Shown: piece after piece, positions 27,271 through 35,970 of the stretch
Layout: the number at the start of each line of letters is the position of its first letter
Position numbering within the stretch: position 1 is the stretch's first letter
Assembly: GCA_029817715.1 (NCBI GenBank)
Contig: JARUPY010000292.1
Location: 3,489,001-3,553,000 of the forward strand
Direction: 5' to 3'
Length of the DNA stretch: 64,000 bases
DNA from: Melastoma dodecandrum
Lineage: Eukaryota > Streptophyta > Magnoliopsida > Myrtales > Melastomataceae
Program-made: the position numbers and the translations under genes
Notes under the pieces: generated by a model
Told to the model about the DNA's origin: nothing
Databases searched by the model: none
Seen by the model: the letters and a program-made list of their open reading frames with translations, nothing else

Positions 27271-27375
27271 CGAGGTGCCGGAGCGCAGCGCAGGCCGCGA
27301 AGGAGTCCTTGAAGGAGCCCTCGAAGGAGCCCTCAAAGGATCGCGCGGCGGGCTGGAGACCTCGTTCGAGGCCCG
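27262..27375. repeat. Degenerate copy of a dispersed palindromic repeat
   Basis: The start of this stretch (CCCGAGGTGCCGGAGCGCAG) closely matches the reverse complement of the right end of the palindromic repeat at 34893-35010. It continues with repeated GAAGGAGCCCTC-type units (about 27298-27340). The second arm is poorly conserved. It lies between the porin remnant and the gamma-glutamyltransferase gene and may have taken part in the deletion of the porin. Confidence 0.5.
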
Positions 27376-27408
27376 CTACCGTGCGGCTGTCACACCACAG
27401 GACCGCCG

Positions 27409-29007
27409 ATGCCCGAAACCCCCGTCTTCACCGCCGCCGCCGTCGCCGCCCCCCATAGCCTCGCCGCGCAGGCCGGCCAGACCGTGCTGGCCCAGGGCGG
27501 CAACGCGATCGAGGCCATGGTGGCGATGGCCGCCTCCATCGCGGTGGTCTACCCGCACATGAACGGCATCGGCGGCGACGGGTTCTGGCTGGTGCGCGAG
27601 CGCGGGGGCCGGGTGCGCGGGATCGAGGCCTGCGGCCCGGCCGGGCGCCTCGCTACGATCCAGCGCTACCGCGAGACGGGGTATGACGCGATCCCCGCCC
27701 GCGGCCCCGACGCGATGGTGACGGTGGCCGGCGCGGTCGGCGGCTGGCGCCTCGCCCTGGAGCTGGCGCGGGCGCTGGGCGGTCGCCTGCCCCTGGAAAC
27801 GCTTCTCGCCGACGCGATCACGCAGGCGCGGAACGGCGTCCCGGTCTCTCCTTCCGAGGCGCGCTACGTGCCCCAGGAACTCGACACGCTCCACGACGCC
27901 CCGAATTTTTCAAAAACCTTCCTGAAGGATGGAAAACCCTACCCGGCCGGCGAGACCCGGGCCCTGCCGCTCCTCGCCGCCACCCTGGAACAGCTCGCCC
28001 ATGCGGGTTTGAGCGACTTCTACCGCGGCGATATCGGCCGGGAGATCGCCGCCGACCTAGAGCGCCTCGGCGCGCCGGTGACGAGGGCGGATCTCGAAGC
28101 CTTCGCGGCGGTTGAGCGGGTGCCCCTGTCGATCCGCCGCCGCGACGCGACGCTGTACAACTTCCCGCCGCCGACCCAGGGCCTCGCGGCGCTGCTGATC
28201 CTCGGCATCTTCGACCGGTTGAACGTCACGGAGCCCGAGACCACCGCCCATTACCACGGGCTGATCGAGGCCACGAAGCGAGCCTTTGCAATCCGCGACC
28301 GGGTGGTGACCGACTTCAATCGCCTGCGGCACGACCCGGCCGCCTTCCTGACGCCGGAGCGCCTCGCCCTGGAGGCGGCTTTGGTCGATATGGGCCGCGC
28401 CGCCCGGGTGCCCCTGCCCGATCCCGGCCACGGCGACACGGTGTGGATGGGGGCGATCGACAAGGACGGGCTCGCGGTCTCCTACATTCAGTCGGTCTAC
28501 TGGGAATACGGCTCGGGCACCGTGCTGCCGTCCACCGGCATCTGCTGGCAGAACCGGGGCATGTCGTTCGCCCTCGACCCGAAGGCCGTGAACCCGCTGG
28601 AGCCGGGCCGGCGCCCGTTCCACACCCTGATCCCGGCGCTCGCCGCCTTCGACGACGGGCGGGTGATGAGCTACGGCAGCATGGGTGGCGACGGGCAGCC
28701 GCAATTCCAGGCCCAGATCTTCAGCCGCTACGCCGATTACGGGATGTCGGTGGCCGATGCCGTTGACGCCCCGCGCCTGCTCTACGGGCGGACCTGGGGG
28801 GCGCCTTCGCTCAGCGTGAAGGTGGAGGACCGGTTCGATCCGGCCTGCATCGCGGCGCTCGGCCGGCTGGGCCACGAGATCGAGGAGCTGGGCGGATCCT
28901 ACATCGACTCGCTGGGCCATGCGGGCATGCTGGTGCGCCATCCGCGCAACGGCCGGATCGAGGCCACGCACGATCCACGCTCGGACGGCGGCGCGCTGGG
29001 GCTCTGA
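27409..29007 (+). CDS. Gamma-glutamyltransferase family protein
   Basis: A 532-residue N-terminal-nucleophile hydrolase precursor of the gamma-glutamyltranspeptidase family. The probable self-cleavage nucleophile is Thr344 in GHGDTVWMGAIDKDG, which divides a large from a small subunit. Upstream motifs GGNAIEAMVAMAA and GIGGDGFW are typical. No signal peptide is visible, so it may be cytosolic, unlike classic periplasmic GGT. Such cytosolic relatives act on gamma-glutamyl or acyl amide substrates; glutathione cannot be assumed. A repeat element lies immediately upstream. Confidence 0.9.
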   Translation: MPETPVFTAAAVAAPHSLAAQAGQTVLAQGGNAIEAMVAMAASIAVVYPHMNGIGGDGFWLVRERGGRVRGIEACGPAGRLATIQRYRETGYDAIPARGPDAMVTVAGAVGGWRLALELARALGGRLPLETLLADAITQARNGVPVSPSEARYVPQELDTLHDAPNFSKTFLKDGKPYPAGETRALPLLAATLEQLAHAGLSDFYRGDIGREIAADLERLGAPVTRADLEAFAAVERVPLSIRRRDATLYNFPPPTQGLAALLILGIFDRLNVTEPETTAHYHGLIEATKRAFAIRDRVVTDFNRLRHDPAAFLTPERLALEAALVDMGRAARVPLPDPGHGDTVWMGAIDKDGLAVSYIQSVYWEYGSGTVLPSTGICWQNRGMSFALDPKAVNPLEPGRRPFHTLIPALAAFDDGRVMSYGSMGGDGQPQFQAQIFSRYADYGMSVADAVDAPRLLYGRTWGAPSLSVKVEDRFDPACIAALGRLGHEIEELGGSYIDSLGHAGMLVRHPRNGRIEATHDPRSDGGALGL

Positions 29008-29059
29008 TCGCGTTTCCGGTCGATCCGGTCGGCGCCACGTTGTCCAGCGTCGCGCGCCC

Positions 29060-29090
29060 CTGGGTCGCTTCGCTGCGCTCGCGAGGACGG
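29060..29090 (+). repeat. Short dispersed-repeat-like motif
   Basis: The 31-base stretch from CTGGGTCGCTTCGCTGCGCT to GAGGACGG in the gap after the gamma-glutamyltransferase gene looks like the short palindromic repeats scattered in Rhizobiales genomes, with the inner complementary pair GAGGACGG/CTGGGTC weakly formed. Only one copy was recognised in this window, so the call rests on general recollection. Confidence 0.25.
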
Positions 29091-29152
29091 AGCGGGCTGC
29101 ACCGATCGAAGCGTGAGGCCGTATCAGACAGGCATCCGTCGCGACGGCCGGC

Positions 29153-30052
29153 TCAGGGCGTACAGCCCTTCCCGGTCTCCCGGTCGCCCCGGCCCGCCTG
29201 CGCGTCGATGTCGAGGGCGGTCATGTCGCCCAGGATGGCGAAGTCGCCGTAATCGAGCTTCAGCGCGCCGCTGACCCCGTTCTCGTACAGATCGAAGCCG
29301 AGGGTGTAGATCGGCGTGCGCTCGCCCGCGCCCTCCGTGTAGTAGCTCAGGCGGACGGGCCAGTGCGGCATGCTGGCGATCGCCCCGGCGCGCAGGGGCT
29401 TGTCCCGGGCGGAGCCGGAGGCCGGGGCCGGGCTGGTCTCGGTATGGCCGATCACCGCGAAGGTGTCGTAGACCTTCTTCCCGTCGTCGGACCCGTCGAA
29501 GACCTTGACCGAGAGGGTCGATTGGCCGGCCCGCGCGGCCTCGATCAGGCGGCGCATATGCTCGCTCGGGAACAGCACCGGTCCCTCGACGGTGAAGGGC
29601 TTGGGGCCGCCCTTCAGCTTCACCGTGACGGCGTTGCCCTGATCCGTTGCGGTCCCGTCCACGGGGGCCGCGGGCTGGTTGTTGGTCAGGGTCGTCGTCT
29701 TGAACCGGAATTCGCGGCCCTGCCCACCCTCGAAGGTGGTGCTGCGCATGTCGGACAGGCGCGTGCCGGTCTCGCCGGAGGACAGCTCCGTCACCTGCCG
29801 GGTCAGCATCGTGTAGCCGCGGCAGGCATCGCCCCGGAAATCGATGACGATGCGCCCGCGGGCACTCTCCACCGAACGGCTGCCGCCGCCCTCGTCCAGC
29901 GACAGGTCGTAGACGGCCCGGTGGTTGGCGAGCACGATCTCGGGAGCCGGCGGCTTGGCCTCCGCCTCCGGGGCGGCGGGCGGGGCCGCCTGCGCGCCCC
30001 AGGCGGTGACGAGAAGGCCGGCCGTCAGGAGACGGGAAGGGCGCAGGCGCAT
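29153..30052 (-). CDS. eipB: EipB/DUF1849 cell-envelope integrity protein
   Basis: A 299-residue periplasmic protein with a signal peptide (cut after WGAQA), a Pro/Ala-rich linker, and a DUF1849 domain starting ANHRAVYDLSLDEGG. The two family Cys are present (DACRGYTML and near the C-terminus GKGCTP) and in Brucella EipB form a disulfide. EipB is a beta-spiral protein needed for envelope integrity. The C-terminus LKLDYGDFAILGDMTALDID matches the family end. It stands 81 bases from the stop of the ABC transporter gene, on the same strand and downstream of it. Confidence 0.88.
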   Translation of the reverse strand: MRLRPSRLLTAGLLVTAWGAQAAPPAAPEAEAKPPAPEIVLANHRAVYDLSLDEGGGSRSVESARGRIVIDFRGDACRGYTMLTRQVTELSSGETGTRLSDMRSTTFEGGQGREFRFKTTTLTNNQPAAPVDGTATDQGNAVTVKLKGGPKPFTVEGPVLFPSEHMRRLIEAARAGQSTLSVKVFDGSDDGKKVYDTFAVIGHTETSPAPASGSARDKPLRAGAIASMPHWPVRLSYYTEGAGERTPIYTLGFDLYENGVSGALKLDYGDFAILGDMTALDIDAQAGRGDRETGKGCTP

Positions 30053-30133
30053 GGATGACCTCGGTTCAGTCCGCCGCAGATAGCAGGCCCGGCGAATCCG
30101 GCAATCCTCTCGCCGCCGCCGGCCGGAGACTCC

Positions 30134-31978
30134 CTATCGGTAGCCCTCGGCCTGAAGGGTGAACAGCTCGGCGTAGCGACCGTCCCGGGCCATCAGCCCG
30201 GCATGGCTGCCCGACTCCAGCACCCGGCCGCCCTCCAGCACGAGGATCCGGTCGGCCATGCGCACCGTGGAGAAGCGGTGCGAGATCAGCACCGTCGTGC
30301 GCCCGGCCGACAATTCGCGGAACCGCGCGAACACGTCGTGCTCGGCCCGGGCGTCGAGGGCGGCGGTGGGCTCGTCGAGGATCAGGATCTCGGCCTCGCG
30401 CATGTAGGCCCGGGACAGGGCGACCTTCTGCCACTCGCCCCCGGAGAGGTCGAGGCCGCCCGAGAACAGCTTGCCCAGCGGCTGGGCGTAGCCCTCCGGG
30501 AGGCGCTCGATCACCGGGGCGGCGAGGCCCCGGGCGGCGGCGCCCGCGATCCGGTCGGCATCGGCGGCGGCCTCGATCCGGCCGACCGCCACGTTCTCGC
30601 CGGCGGTGAGATCGAAGCGCACGAAATCCTGGAAGATCGCGCCGATCCGCGCCCGCAACGCCGCGAGGTCGTAATCCGGCAGCGGCACCCCGTCGAGGAG
30701 CACGCGGCCCTCCTGCGGATCGTAGAGCCGGGTCATCAGCTTGACGATCGTGGTCTTGCCGGCGCCGTTGCCGCCGACCAGCGCCACCGTCTCGCCCGCC
30801 CGCACCGCGAAGGACAGGTGGCGCAGCGCCCAGGTCTGCGTGCCGGGATAGCGGTACCCGACATCCTCGAAGACCAGCCCCTCCCGGATCGGGCTCGGCA
30901 CCGGAATCGGATGGGCGGGCGTGCGGATCTGCGGCCGGATCGCGAAGAAGGTGTAGAAGTCGTCGAGATACTGCGCCTGGCCGGTGATCTGGGTCAGGCC
31001 CAGGAGAAGCCCCTCGATGCCGCCCCGCAGGCGCTGGAAGGCCCCGGCCAGGAAGGCGAGGTCGCCGACCGAGAACGAGCCCGCCACCGTGCGCCAGACG
31101 ATCACCGCGTAGGCGGCATAATAGGCGAGGGTCCCGAGGCTCGCGAAGGCGAAGCCCCAGCGGGCGCGGGCGGTGGCGAGGCTGCGGTTCTCCCCGAGCA
31201 GCCGCGCCGCGACCGCCCCGTAGAGGTCGGTGAGGTAATCCGAGAGGCCGAACAGCTTGATTTCCTTGGCGGTCTCGACGCTGGCCCCGACGTAGCGCAG
31301 GTAATCGAGCCGGCGCCGCTCCGGGCTGCGGAACCACGCGAGGCGATAGCCCGCCTTTGTGAAGTGCCACTCGTTGAGGAGGGCCGGCACCAGGGCGGTG
31401 CCGATCAGCACCACCAGCCAGGGCGTGAATGCCGCGACCCCCGCCGCCAGCGACGCCAGAGTCAGCAGAGCCTGGAGCTGGCCGAGCACCGTCCCGATCA
31501 GCCCGGTGCGGCCGCTGACCTGCCGGCGCGCCCGCTCCAGCCGGTCCTGCTGGGCGCTGTCCTCGAACTGCGCGAGGTCGAGGGACGCGGCATGGGCCAT
31601 CAGCCGCAGGGAGGCCGCGTTGGCGTAGCGGTCGCCGATCAGGGTCTCGGTGAGGTTCGTGAGCCGGCCGGTCAGATCCGACACCAGGGCGAGGCCGAAC
31701 TCGGCCGCCACCAGCCCGGCGAGCCGCGCCCGGGCGGGATCGGCGAGCCACGCGGCGAGACCCGCCTCCGGGGCCGGGCGGGCATGCTCGGCCACGATCC
31801 CGTCGAGGATCAGCTTGGCGAGGTACAGGGTCAGGACTGGCAGGCAGGCCGCCAGGAGGCGCAGGAACAGGCTCGCCGCGAGGAGGCGCGGGCTCGCTGC
31901 GGCGATCTCGCGGGCCAGGGTGGGCAGGTAGCGCAGGGCCCCGAGGCGCCCGGCACCGCGCGACGTGCGCTCGGTCAT
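30134..31978 (-). CDS. ABC transporter, fused permease and ATPase (exporter type)
   Basis: A 614-residue half-transporter. Six membrane helices occupy about residues 25-330. The ATPase domain follows, with Walker A GGNGAGKTT at about 398-406, the signature LDLSGGEWQKVALSRA near 510-525, Walker B ILILDEPTAALD, and the H-loop LISHRF. It probably works as a homodimer exporting a lipid, peptide or drug; the substrate is unknown. eipB lies downstream on the same strand. Confidence 0.92.
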   Translation of the reverse strand: MTERTSRGAGRLGALRYLPTLAREIAAASPRLLAASLFLRLLAACLPVLTLYLAKLILDGIVAEHARPAPEAGLAAWLADPARARLAGLVAAEFGLALVSDLTGRLTNLTETLIGDRYANAASLRLMAHAASLDLAQFEDSAQQDRLERARRQVSGRTGLIGTVLGQLQALLTLASLAAGVAAFTPWLVVLIGTALVPALLNEWHFTKAGYRLAWFRSPERRRLDYLRYVGASVETAKEIKLFGLSDYLTDLYGAVAARLLGENRSLATARARWGFAFASLGTLAYYAAYAVIVWRTVAGSFSVGDLAFLAGAFQRLRGGIEGLLLGLTQITGQAQYLDDFYTFFAIRPQIRTPAHPIPVPSPIREGLVFEDVGYRYPGTQTWALRHLSFAVRAGETVALVGGNGAGKTTIVKLMTRLYDPQEGRVLLDGVPLPDYDLAALRARIGAIFQDFVRFDLTAGENVAVGRIEAAADADRIAGAAARGLAAPVIERLPEGYAQPLGKLFSGGLDLSGGEWQKVALSRAYMREAEILILDEPTAALDARAEHDVFARFRELSAGRTTVLISHRFSTVRMADRILVLEGGRVLESGSHAGLMARDGRYAELFTLQAEGYR

Positions 31979-32079
31979 CCCCGGGCAATTCCGCGCCGCA
32001 TAGCGCCGCCCGGTTGGCCGGCGTGCTGAGAACGCATAAGCTGTAGCATTATAGTGGCTTAGATCTCGTCGAGTGGTGT

Positions 32080-32688
32080 GTGCTCAGCGGCCCTGCGATC
32101 CTCAGAATTTCGGTCTTACTGATCATCGCCGGCATCCTCGCCGCTGTGGTGCAGGTCCTGTTGCCGACCGCGGGACCCGGGCCCGTAACCCAAGCGGGGC
32201 CTCCACCCGCGCCCTCTCAAGTGACCGAGGCGCCCCCCGTCGTCCAGCCGCCCGCGCCGTCTGTGCCGCCCGCTCCCTCCGGAGCCGCCGCGACCACCGC
32301 AACCCCGAGCCGGACGCCGTCCGACGCCCTGGCCCTCCCGTCCGATCCCCCCTCCCCGCAGAACCCGCAGACTGAGGCGCGGACCGCGACACGGGCACAG
32401 CCCCAGCCTCCGGGCCAAGAGGCCGCGGGTCAGGGGGGCGCGGGTCAGGAGGCCGCGGGTCAGGCCGAGGTCGAGCGGGCCGAGGACAGCGCCGGGCCGC
32501 GCGCCCTGGCGGTGGTTGACCTGAACACGGCCTCGGTCGCCGATCTCAACCGCCTGCGGGGCGGCGGCGCCATCGGCCGGGCGATCGTCGCCAAGCGGCC
32601 CTACGCGTCGGTGGAGCAGCTGTTGTCGAAGCGGGTGCTCAGCCGGTCGGTGTACGAGCGGATCAAGGATCAGGTGACGGTGCGGTGA
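32080..32688 (+). CDS. Membrane-anchored helix-hairpin-helix (ComEA-like) protein
   Basis: A 202-residue protein with an N-terminal membrane segment (ISVLLIIAGILAAVVQVLL), a Pro/Ala-rich disordered linker of about 110 residues with near-repeats such as GQEAAGQ, and a C-terminal helix-hairpin-helix domain. The latter reads VVDLNTASVADLNRLRGG and AIVAKRPYASVEQLL, as in ComEA-like DNA-binding proteins. A role in DNA binding at the membrane is possible; DNA uptake is not shown, because no other com gene is near. The start is GTG at 32080. It converges with trpB. Confidence 0.75.
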   Translation: MLSGPAILRISVLLIIAGILAAVVQVLLPTAGPGPVTQAGPPPAPSQVTEAPPVVQPPAPSVPPAPSGAAATTATPSRTPSDALALPSDPPSPQNPQTEARTATRAQPQPPGQEAAGQGGAGQEAAGQAEVERAEDSAGPRALAVVDLNTASVADLNRLRGGGAIGRAIVAKRPYASVEQLLSKRVLSRSVYERIKDQVTVR

Positions 32689-32738
32689 GGCCGGCGCACC
32701 CCGTGCGGGACGATCCGGCCGAGGGCTGAGCCGCGCCC

Positions 32739-33575
32739 TCAGAGCGTCGTCCCAAAGATCTCCGCCACCTGCGGGATGTCCTTGTCGCCCCGGCCCGACA
32801 TGTTCAGCACCATCAGGTGGTCGGTCGGGCGCTGGGGCGCGAGTTCCAGGATCTTCGACAGGGCGTGGGCCGGCTCCAGGGTGGGGATGATCCCCTCCAG
32901 CATCGAGCAGAGCTTGAACGCCTCCAGGGTCTCGGAATCGGTCGCCGACAGGTAGGTGACCCGGCCCATCTCGTGGAGCCATGCGTGCTCGGGGCCGATG
33001 CCCGGATAGTCGAGGCCCGCCGAGATCGAGTGCGCGTCGGCGATCTGGCCGTCCGCATCCATCAGCAAGTAGGTGCGGTTGCCGTGCAGCACGCCCGGCT
33101 TGCCGCCGGTGAGCGAGGCCGCGTGCAGGCCCGACTGGACGCCGTGGCCCGCCGCCTCGACCCCGAAGATCTCGACCTCCCGGTCGTCGAGGAACGGGTG
33201 GAACAGCCCCATCGCGTTCGAGCCACCGCCGATGCAGGCGACGAGGGAATCCGGGATTCGGCCCTCCTGGGCGATCATCTGCTCGCGGGTCTCGCGGCCG
33301 ATCACCGACTGGAAGTCGCGCACCATCGCCGGATACGGGTGCGGGCCCGCCACCGTGCCGATGCAGTAGAACGTGTCGGCGACGTTGGTGACCCAGTCGC
33401 GCAGGGCCTCGTTCATCGCGTCCTTGAGGGTCTTGGTCCCGGATTCCACCGGGACCACCTCGGCGCCGAGCATCTTCATGCGGAAGACGTTGGGCGCCTG
33501 CCGGGCGACGTCGACCGCGCCCATGTAGATCACGCAGGGCAGGCCGAAGCGCGCGCAGACGGTGGCGGTGGCGAC

Positions 33576-33608
<33 letters not shown>

Positions 33609-33980
33609 CCGCGGCTTGCCCATGCGGCGGGCCAGCAGGATCTGGCCCAGCACGTTGTTCACCTTGTGGGAGCCGGTATGGTTCAGCTCCTCGCGCTTGA
33701 AATAGACCTTGGCCCCCTGCCCGGCCGGAGCCTTGGCGCGCAGGTGCTCGGTGAGGCGCTCGGCGTAGTAGAGCGGGCTCGGCCGTCCGATATAGTGGGT
33801 GCCGTAGCTCGCCATGTCGGCCCGGAAGGTCGGATCCTGCTTGGCCGCCTCGTAGGCCGCCTCCAGTTCGAGGATCAGCGGCATCAGCGTCTCGGCGACA
33901 AAGCGGCCGCCGAAGATGCCGAAGCGGCCGCGCTCGTCGGGGCCGGTGCGGAAGGAGTTGGGCTCGGGGGCGATGGTCAC
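32739..33980 (-). CDS. trpB: Tryptophan synthase beta subunit
   Basis: A 413-residue PLP enzyme that joins indole and serine into tryptophan in the TrpAB complex. The PLP lysine is K106 in [14 protein letters not shown]. The phosphate-binding [10 protein letters not shown] and the C-terminal GRGDKDI segment are also present. The GTG at 33980 gives the family-like start [10 protein letters not shown]; the upstream in-frame extension is a translation of the repeat before msrA. Neither trpA nor trpF is in the window, although trpFBA is the usual order, so either the operon is split or its other genes were moved. Confidence 0.95.
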
Positions 33981-34104
33981 GGGACGGGTCCTGGCGAGAG
34001 GCGATCGTTTGCCGGGTGCGTAGACCCATGCGGGCGTCGCCGCAATGCGGCCTGCCGCGCGCGTAACCGGATCGGGTGCCGGGGCGAACATCCTGTCAGC
34101 ATCC

Positions 34105-34149
34105 GCCAGGAGGTCTGCCAGGAGGTCTGCGAGGTCTGCCAGGAGGTCT
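34105..34149 (+). repeat. Tandem repeat of a Shine-Dalgarno-like unit before msrA
   Basis: Three 12-base copies of GCCAGGAGGTCT and one 9-base partial copy (GCGAGGTCT, third in order) stand head to tail and end 2 bases before the msrA ATG. Each full copy contains AGGAGGT, a perfect complement of the 16S rRNA 3' end. Changes in copy number would alter the number and position of ribosome-binding sites, so this may tune msrA translation (inference). Confidence 0.75.
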
Positions 34150-34151
34150 GC

Positions 34152-34868
34152 ATGGTTTTTCGCGACACGATCCGATCGATCCTCGGGGCAGCCCTCGGGC
34201 TCGGCCTCGCAGGGGCACTCCTGCTGCCGCGCCTGCCGGCCCTGGCCGAGGAGGCGCCCCGGCGCCTGCCGGAGCCCGCGGCTCACGCGACCGAGGCGCC
34301 GGGCTCGCGCGTGGCGGTGTTCGCGGGCGGCTGCTTCTGGGGCGTGCAGGGGGTGTTCCAGCACGTCCGCGGGGTGACGAGCGCGGTCTCAGGGTATGCC
34401 GGCGGCACCCGGGCCGACGCCGATTACCGGACGGTCAGCGGCGGCGGGACCGGCCACGCCGAGGCCGTGGCGGTCACCTACGATCCGGCTCAGATCCGCT
34501 ACGACGAATTGCTGCGGATCTTCTTCTCGGTGGCGCTGGACCCGACGCAGCTGGACCGCCAGGGTCCCGACAGCGGCCGGCAGTACCGCTCGGCCCTGTT
34601 CCCGCAGGATGCCGCTCAGGCGCAGGTGGCGCAGGCCTACATCGCCCAGCTCGACGCGGCGAAGACCTACGCGCGCCCGGTCGCCACCCGGATCGAGCCG
34701 GGGGCGGCCTTCTACCCGGCGGAGGGCTACCACCAGGACTTCATGGCCCTGCACCCGGGGCACCCGTACATCGCCGCCAACGACGCGCCGAAGCTCGAAG
34801 CCCTACGCGCTCTGTTCCCGGAGCGGACGGTGATGCAGCCGGTGCTGGTCAACCGCCCGCCGGCGTGA
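34152..34868 (+). CDS. msrA: Peptide-methionine (S)-S-oxide reductase, exported form
   Basis: A 238-residue MsrA that reduces the S-form of methionine sulfoxide in proteins. The catalytic Cys is C61 in [24 protein letters not shown] and YHQDF complete the family pattern. The N-terminal stretch [20 protein letters not shown] is a probable signal peptide, so the enzyme should act in the periplasm. It is divergent from trpB. The ribosome-binding region is the tandem repeat at 34105-34149. Confidence 0.93.
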   Translation: MVFRDTIRSILGAALGLGLAGALLLPRLPALAEEAPRRLPEPAAHATEAPGSRVAVFAGGCFWGVQGVFQHVRGVTSAVSGYAGGTRADADYRTVSGGGTGHAEAVAVTYDPAQIRYDELLRIFFSVALDPTQLDRQGPDSGRQYRSALFPQDAAQAQVAQAYIAQLDAAKTYARPVATRIEPGAAFYPAEGYHQDFMALHPGHPYIAANDAPKLEALRALFPERTVMQPVLVNRPPA

Positions 34869-34892
34869 GGCTGCTCCTCATCCAACCCAACC

Positions 34893-35010
34893 CCCTCATC
34901 CTGAGGTGACCGCGTCAGCGGGCCTCGAAGGAGGGCTCCAGGGATCGCAGCGCTGGCTGGAGGGCTCCTTCGAGGCCTCCGCTGCGCTCCGGCACCTCAG
35001 GATGAGGGGG
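34893..35010. repeat. Palindromic dispersed repeat of about 118 bp
   Basis: The outer arms CCCTCATCCTGAGGTG and CACCTCAGGATGAGGG are complementary. Inner arms TCGAAGGAGGGCTCC and GGAGGGCTCCTTCGA are nearly complementary, so the whole unit can fold into one long hairpin. It resembles REP/BIME-like elements common in Rhizobiales. It lies between the convergent msrA and tyrC genes and could act as a transcription terminator for both. A degenerate relative is at 27262-27375. Confidence 0.8.
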
Positions 35011-35034
35011 CGGTCGGGAGGATCGGTGTTCGCG

Positions 35035-35970
35035 CTAGTCCTCCGGCGGCCGCGGCCGGCCGAAATCCGGCGCCGCGGTTTCCTGGCCCTGCGCCACGAT
35101 GCTGCGCCGGATCGCCCGGGTGCGGGTGAACATCGCGTGCAGCGCCTCGCCGTCGCCCCAGCGCACCGCCTTGGCGAGGGCCGAGAGATCCTCGTTGAAC
35201 CGCCCGAGCATCTCCAGCACCGCGTCGCGGTTGTTGAGGAAGATGTCCCGCCACATGGTCGGGTCCGAGGCGGCGATGCGGGTGAAATCGCGGAATCCGC
35301 TCGCCGAGAACTTGATCACCTCGGATTGCGTCGCCTCCTCCAGCTCCGCCGCGGTGCCGACGATGTTGTAGGCGATCAGGTGCGGCAGATGGCTGGTGAT
35401 GGCGAGCACGTGGTCGTGGTGCTCGGCGCTCATCGTCTCGACATTGGCGCCCATCCCCGCCCACAGGGCCCGAACCCGCTCAACCGCACCGGGATCCGTG
35501 CCCTCGGGGGGCGTGAGGATGCACCAGCGGCCCTGGAACAGGGTCGCGAAGCCCGCATCCGGCCCCGAGAACTCGGTCCCGGCGATCGGGTGGCCGGGGA
35601 CCAGGGCGACGCCCTCGGGCAGATGCGGCCGGATCGCCGCCACGACGGCGCCCTTCACCGAGCCGACATCCGACACGATCGCGCCGGGCTTGAGATGCGG
35701 CGCCATCTCGGCCGCCGCCGCGCCGATGGCGCCCACCGGCACGCACAGGATCACGAGGTCGGTGTCCGTCGCGCCCTCCGCCGGGTCGCCGGTGACCACG
35801 TCGGCGATGCCGAGTTCGCGGACCCGCGCGCGCACGGCCTCGTCCCGGTCCACCGCCACGATGGTGCGGGCGAGGCCGTAGCGCCTGGCCGCCCGGGCGA
35901 TCGAGGAGCCGATCAGCCCCAGGCCGACGATGGCGAGGCGGTCGATGGGGGCCCTGGATTCCTCAGGCAT
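35035..35970 (-). CDS. tyrC: Prephenate/arogenate dehydrogenase
   Basis: A 311-residue NAD(P)-dependent enzyme of tyrosine synthesis. The dinucleotide-binding motif [12 protein letters not shown] is at about residues 17-28. VGSVKGAVV and [13 protein letters not shown] (substrate-site His) follow, and the helical C-terminal dimerisation domain includes [10 protein letters not shown]. The choice between prephenate and arogenate cannot be made by eye. It overlaps hisC by 8 bases. The hisC-tyrC pair is a typical alphaproteobacterial aromatic amino acid operon, in which the HisC-like enzyme may also act on aromatic keto acids. Confidence 0.92.
   Translation of the reverse strand: MPEESRAPIDRLAIVGLGLIGSSIARAARRYGLARTIVAVDRDEAVRARVRELGIADVVTGDPAEGATDTDLVILCVPVGAIGAAAAEMAPHLKPGAIVSDVGSVKGAVVAAIRPHLPEGVALVPGHPIAGTEFSGPDAGFATLFQGRWCILTPPEGTDPGAVERVRALWAGMGANVETMSAEHHDHVLAITSHLPHLIAYNIVGTAAELEEATQSEVIKFSASGFRDFTRIAASDPTMWRDIFLNNRDAVLEMLGRFNEDLSALAKAVRWGDGEALHAMFTRTRAIRRSIVAQGQETAAPDFGRPRPPED

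Noticed and set aside
32817..34151. Long in-frame extension upstream of msrA across trpB
   Set aside because: It is antisense to trpB and ends in the tandem repeat; the signal peptide and ribosome sites place the msrA start at 34152.
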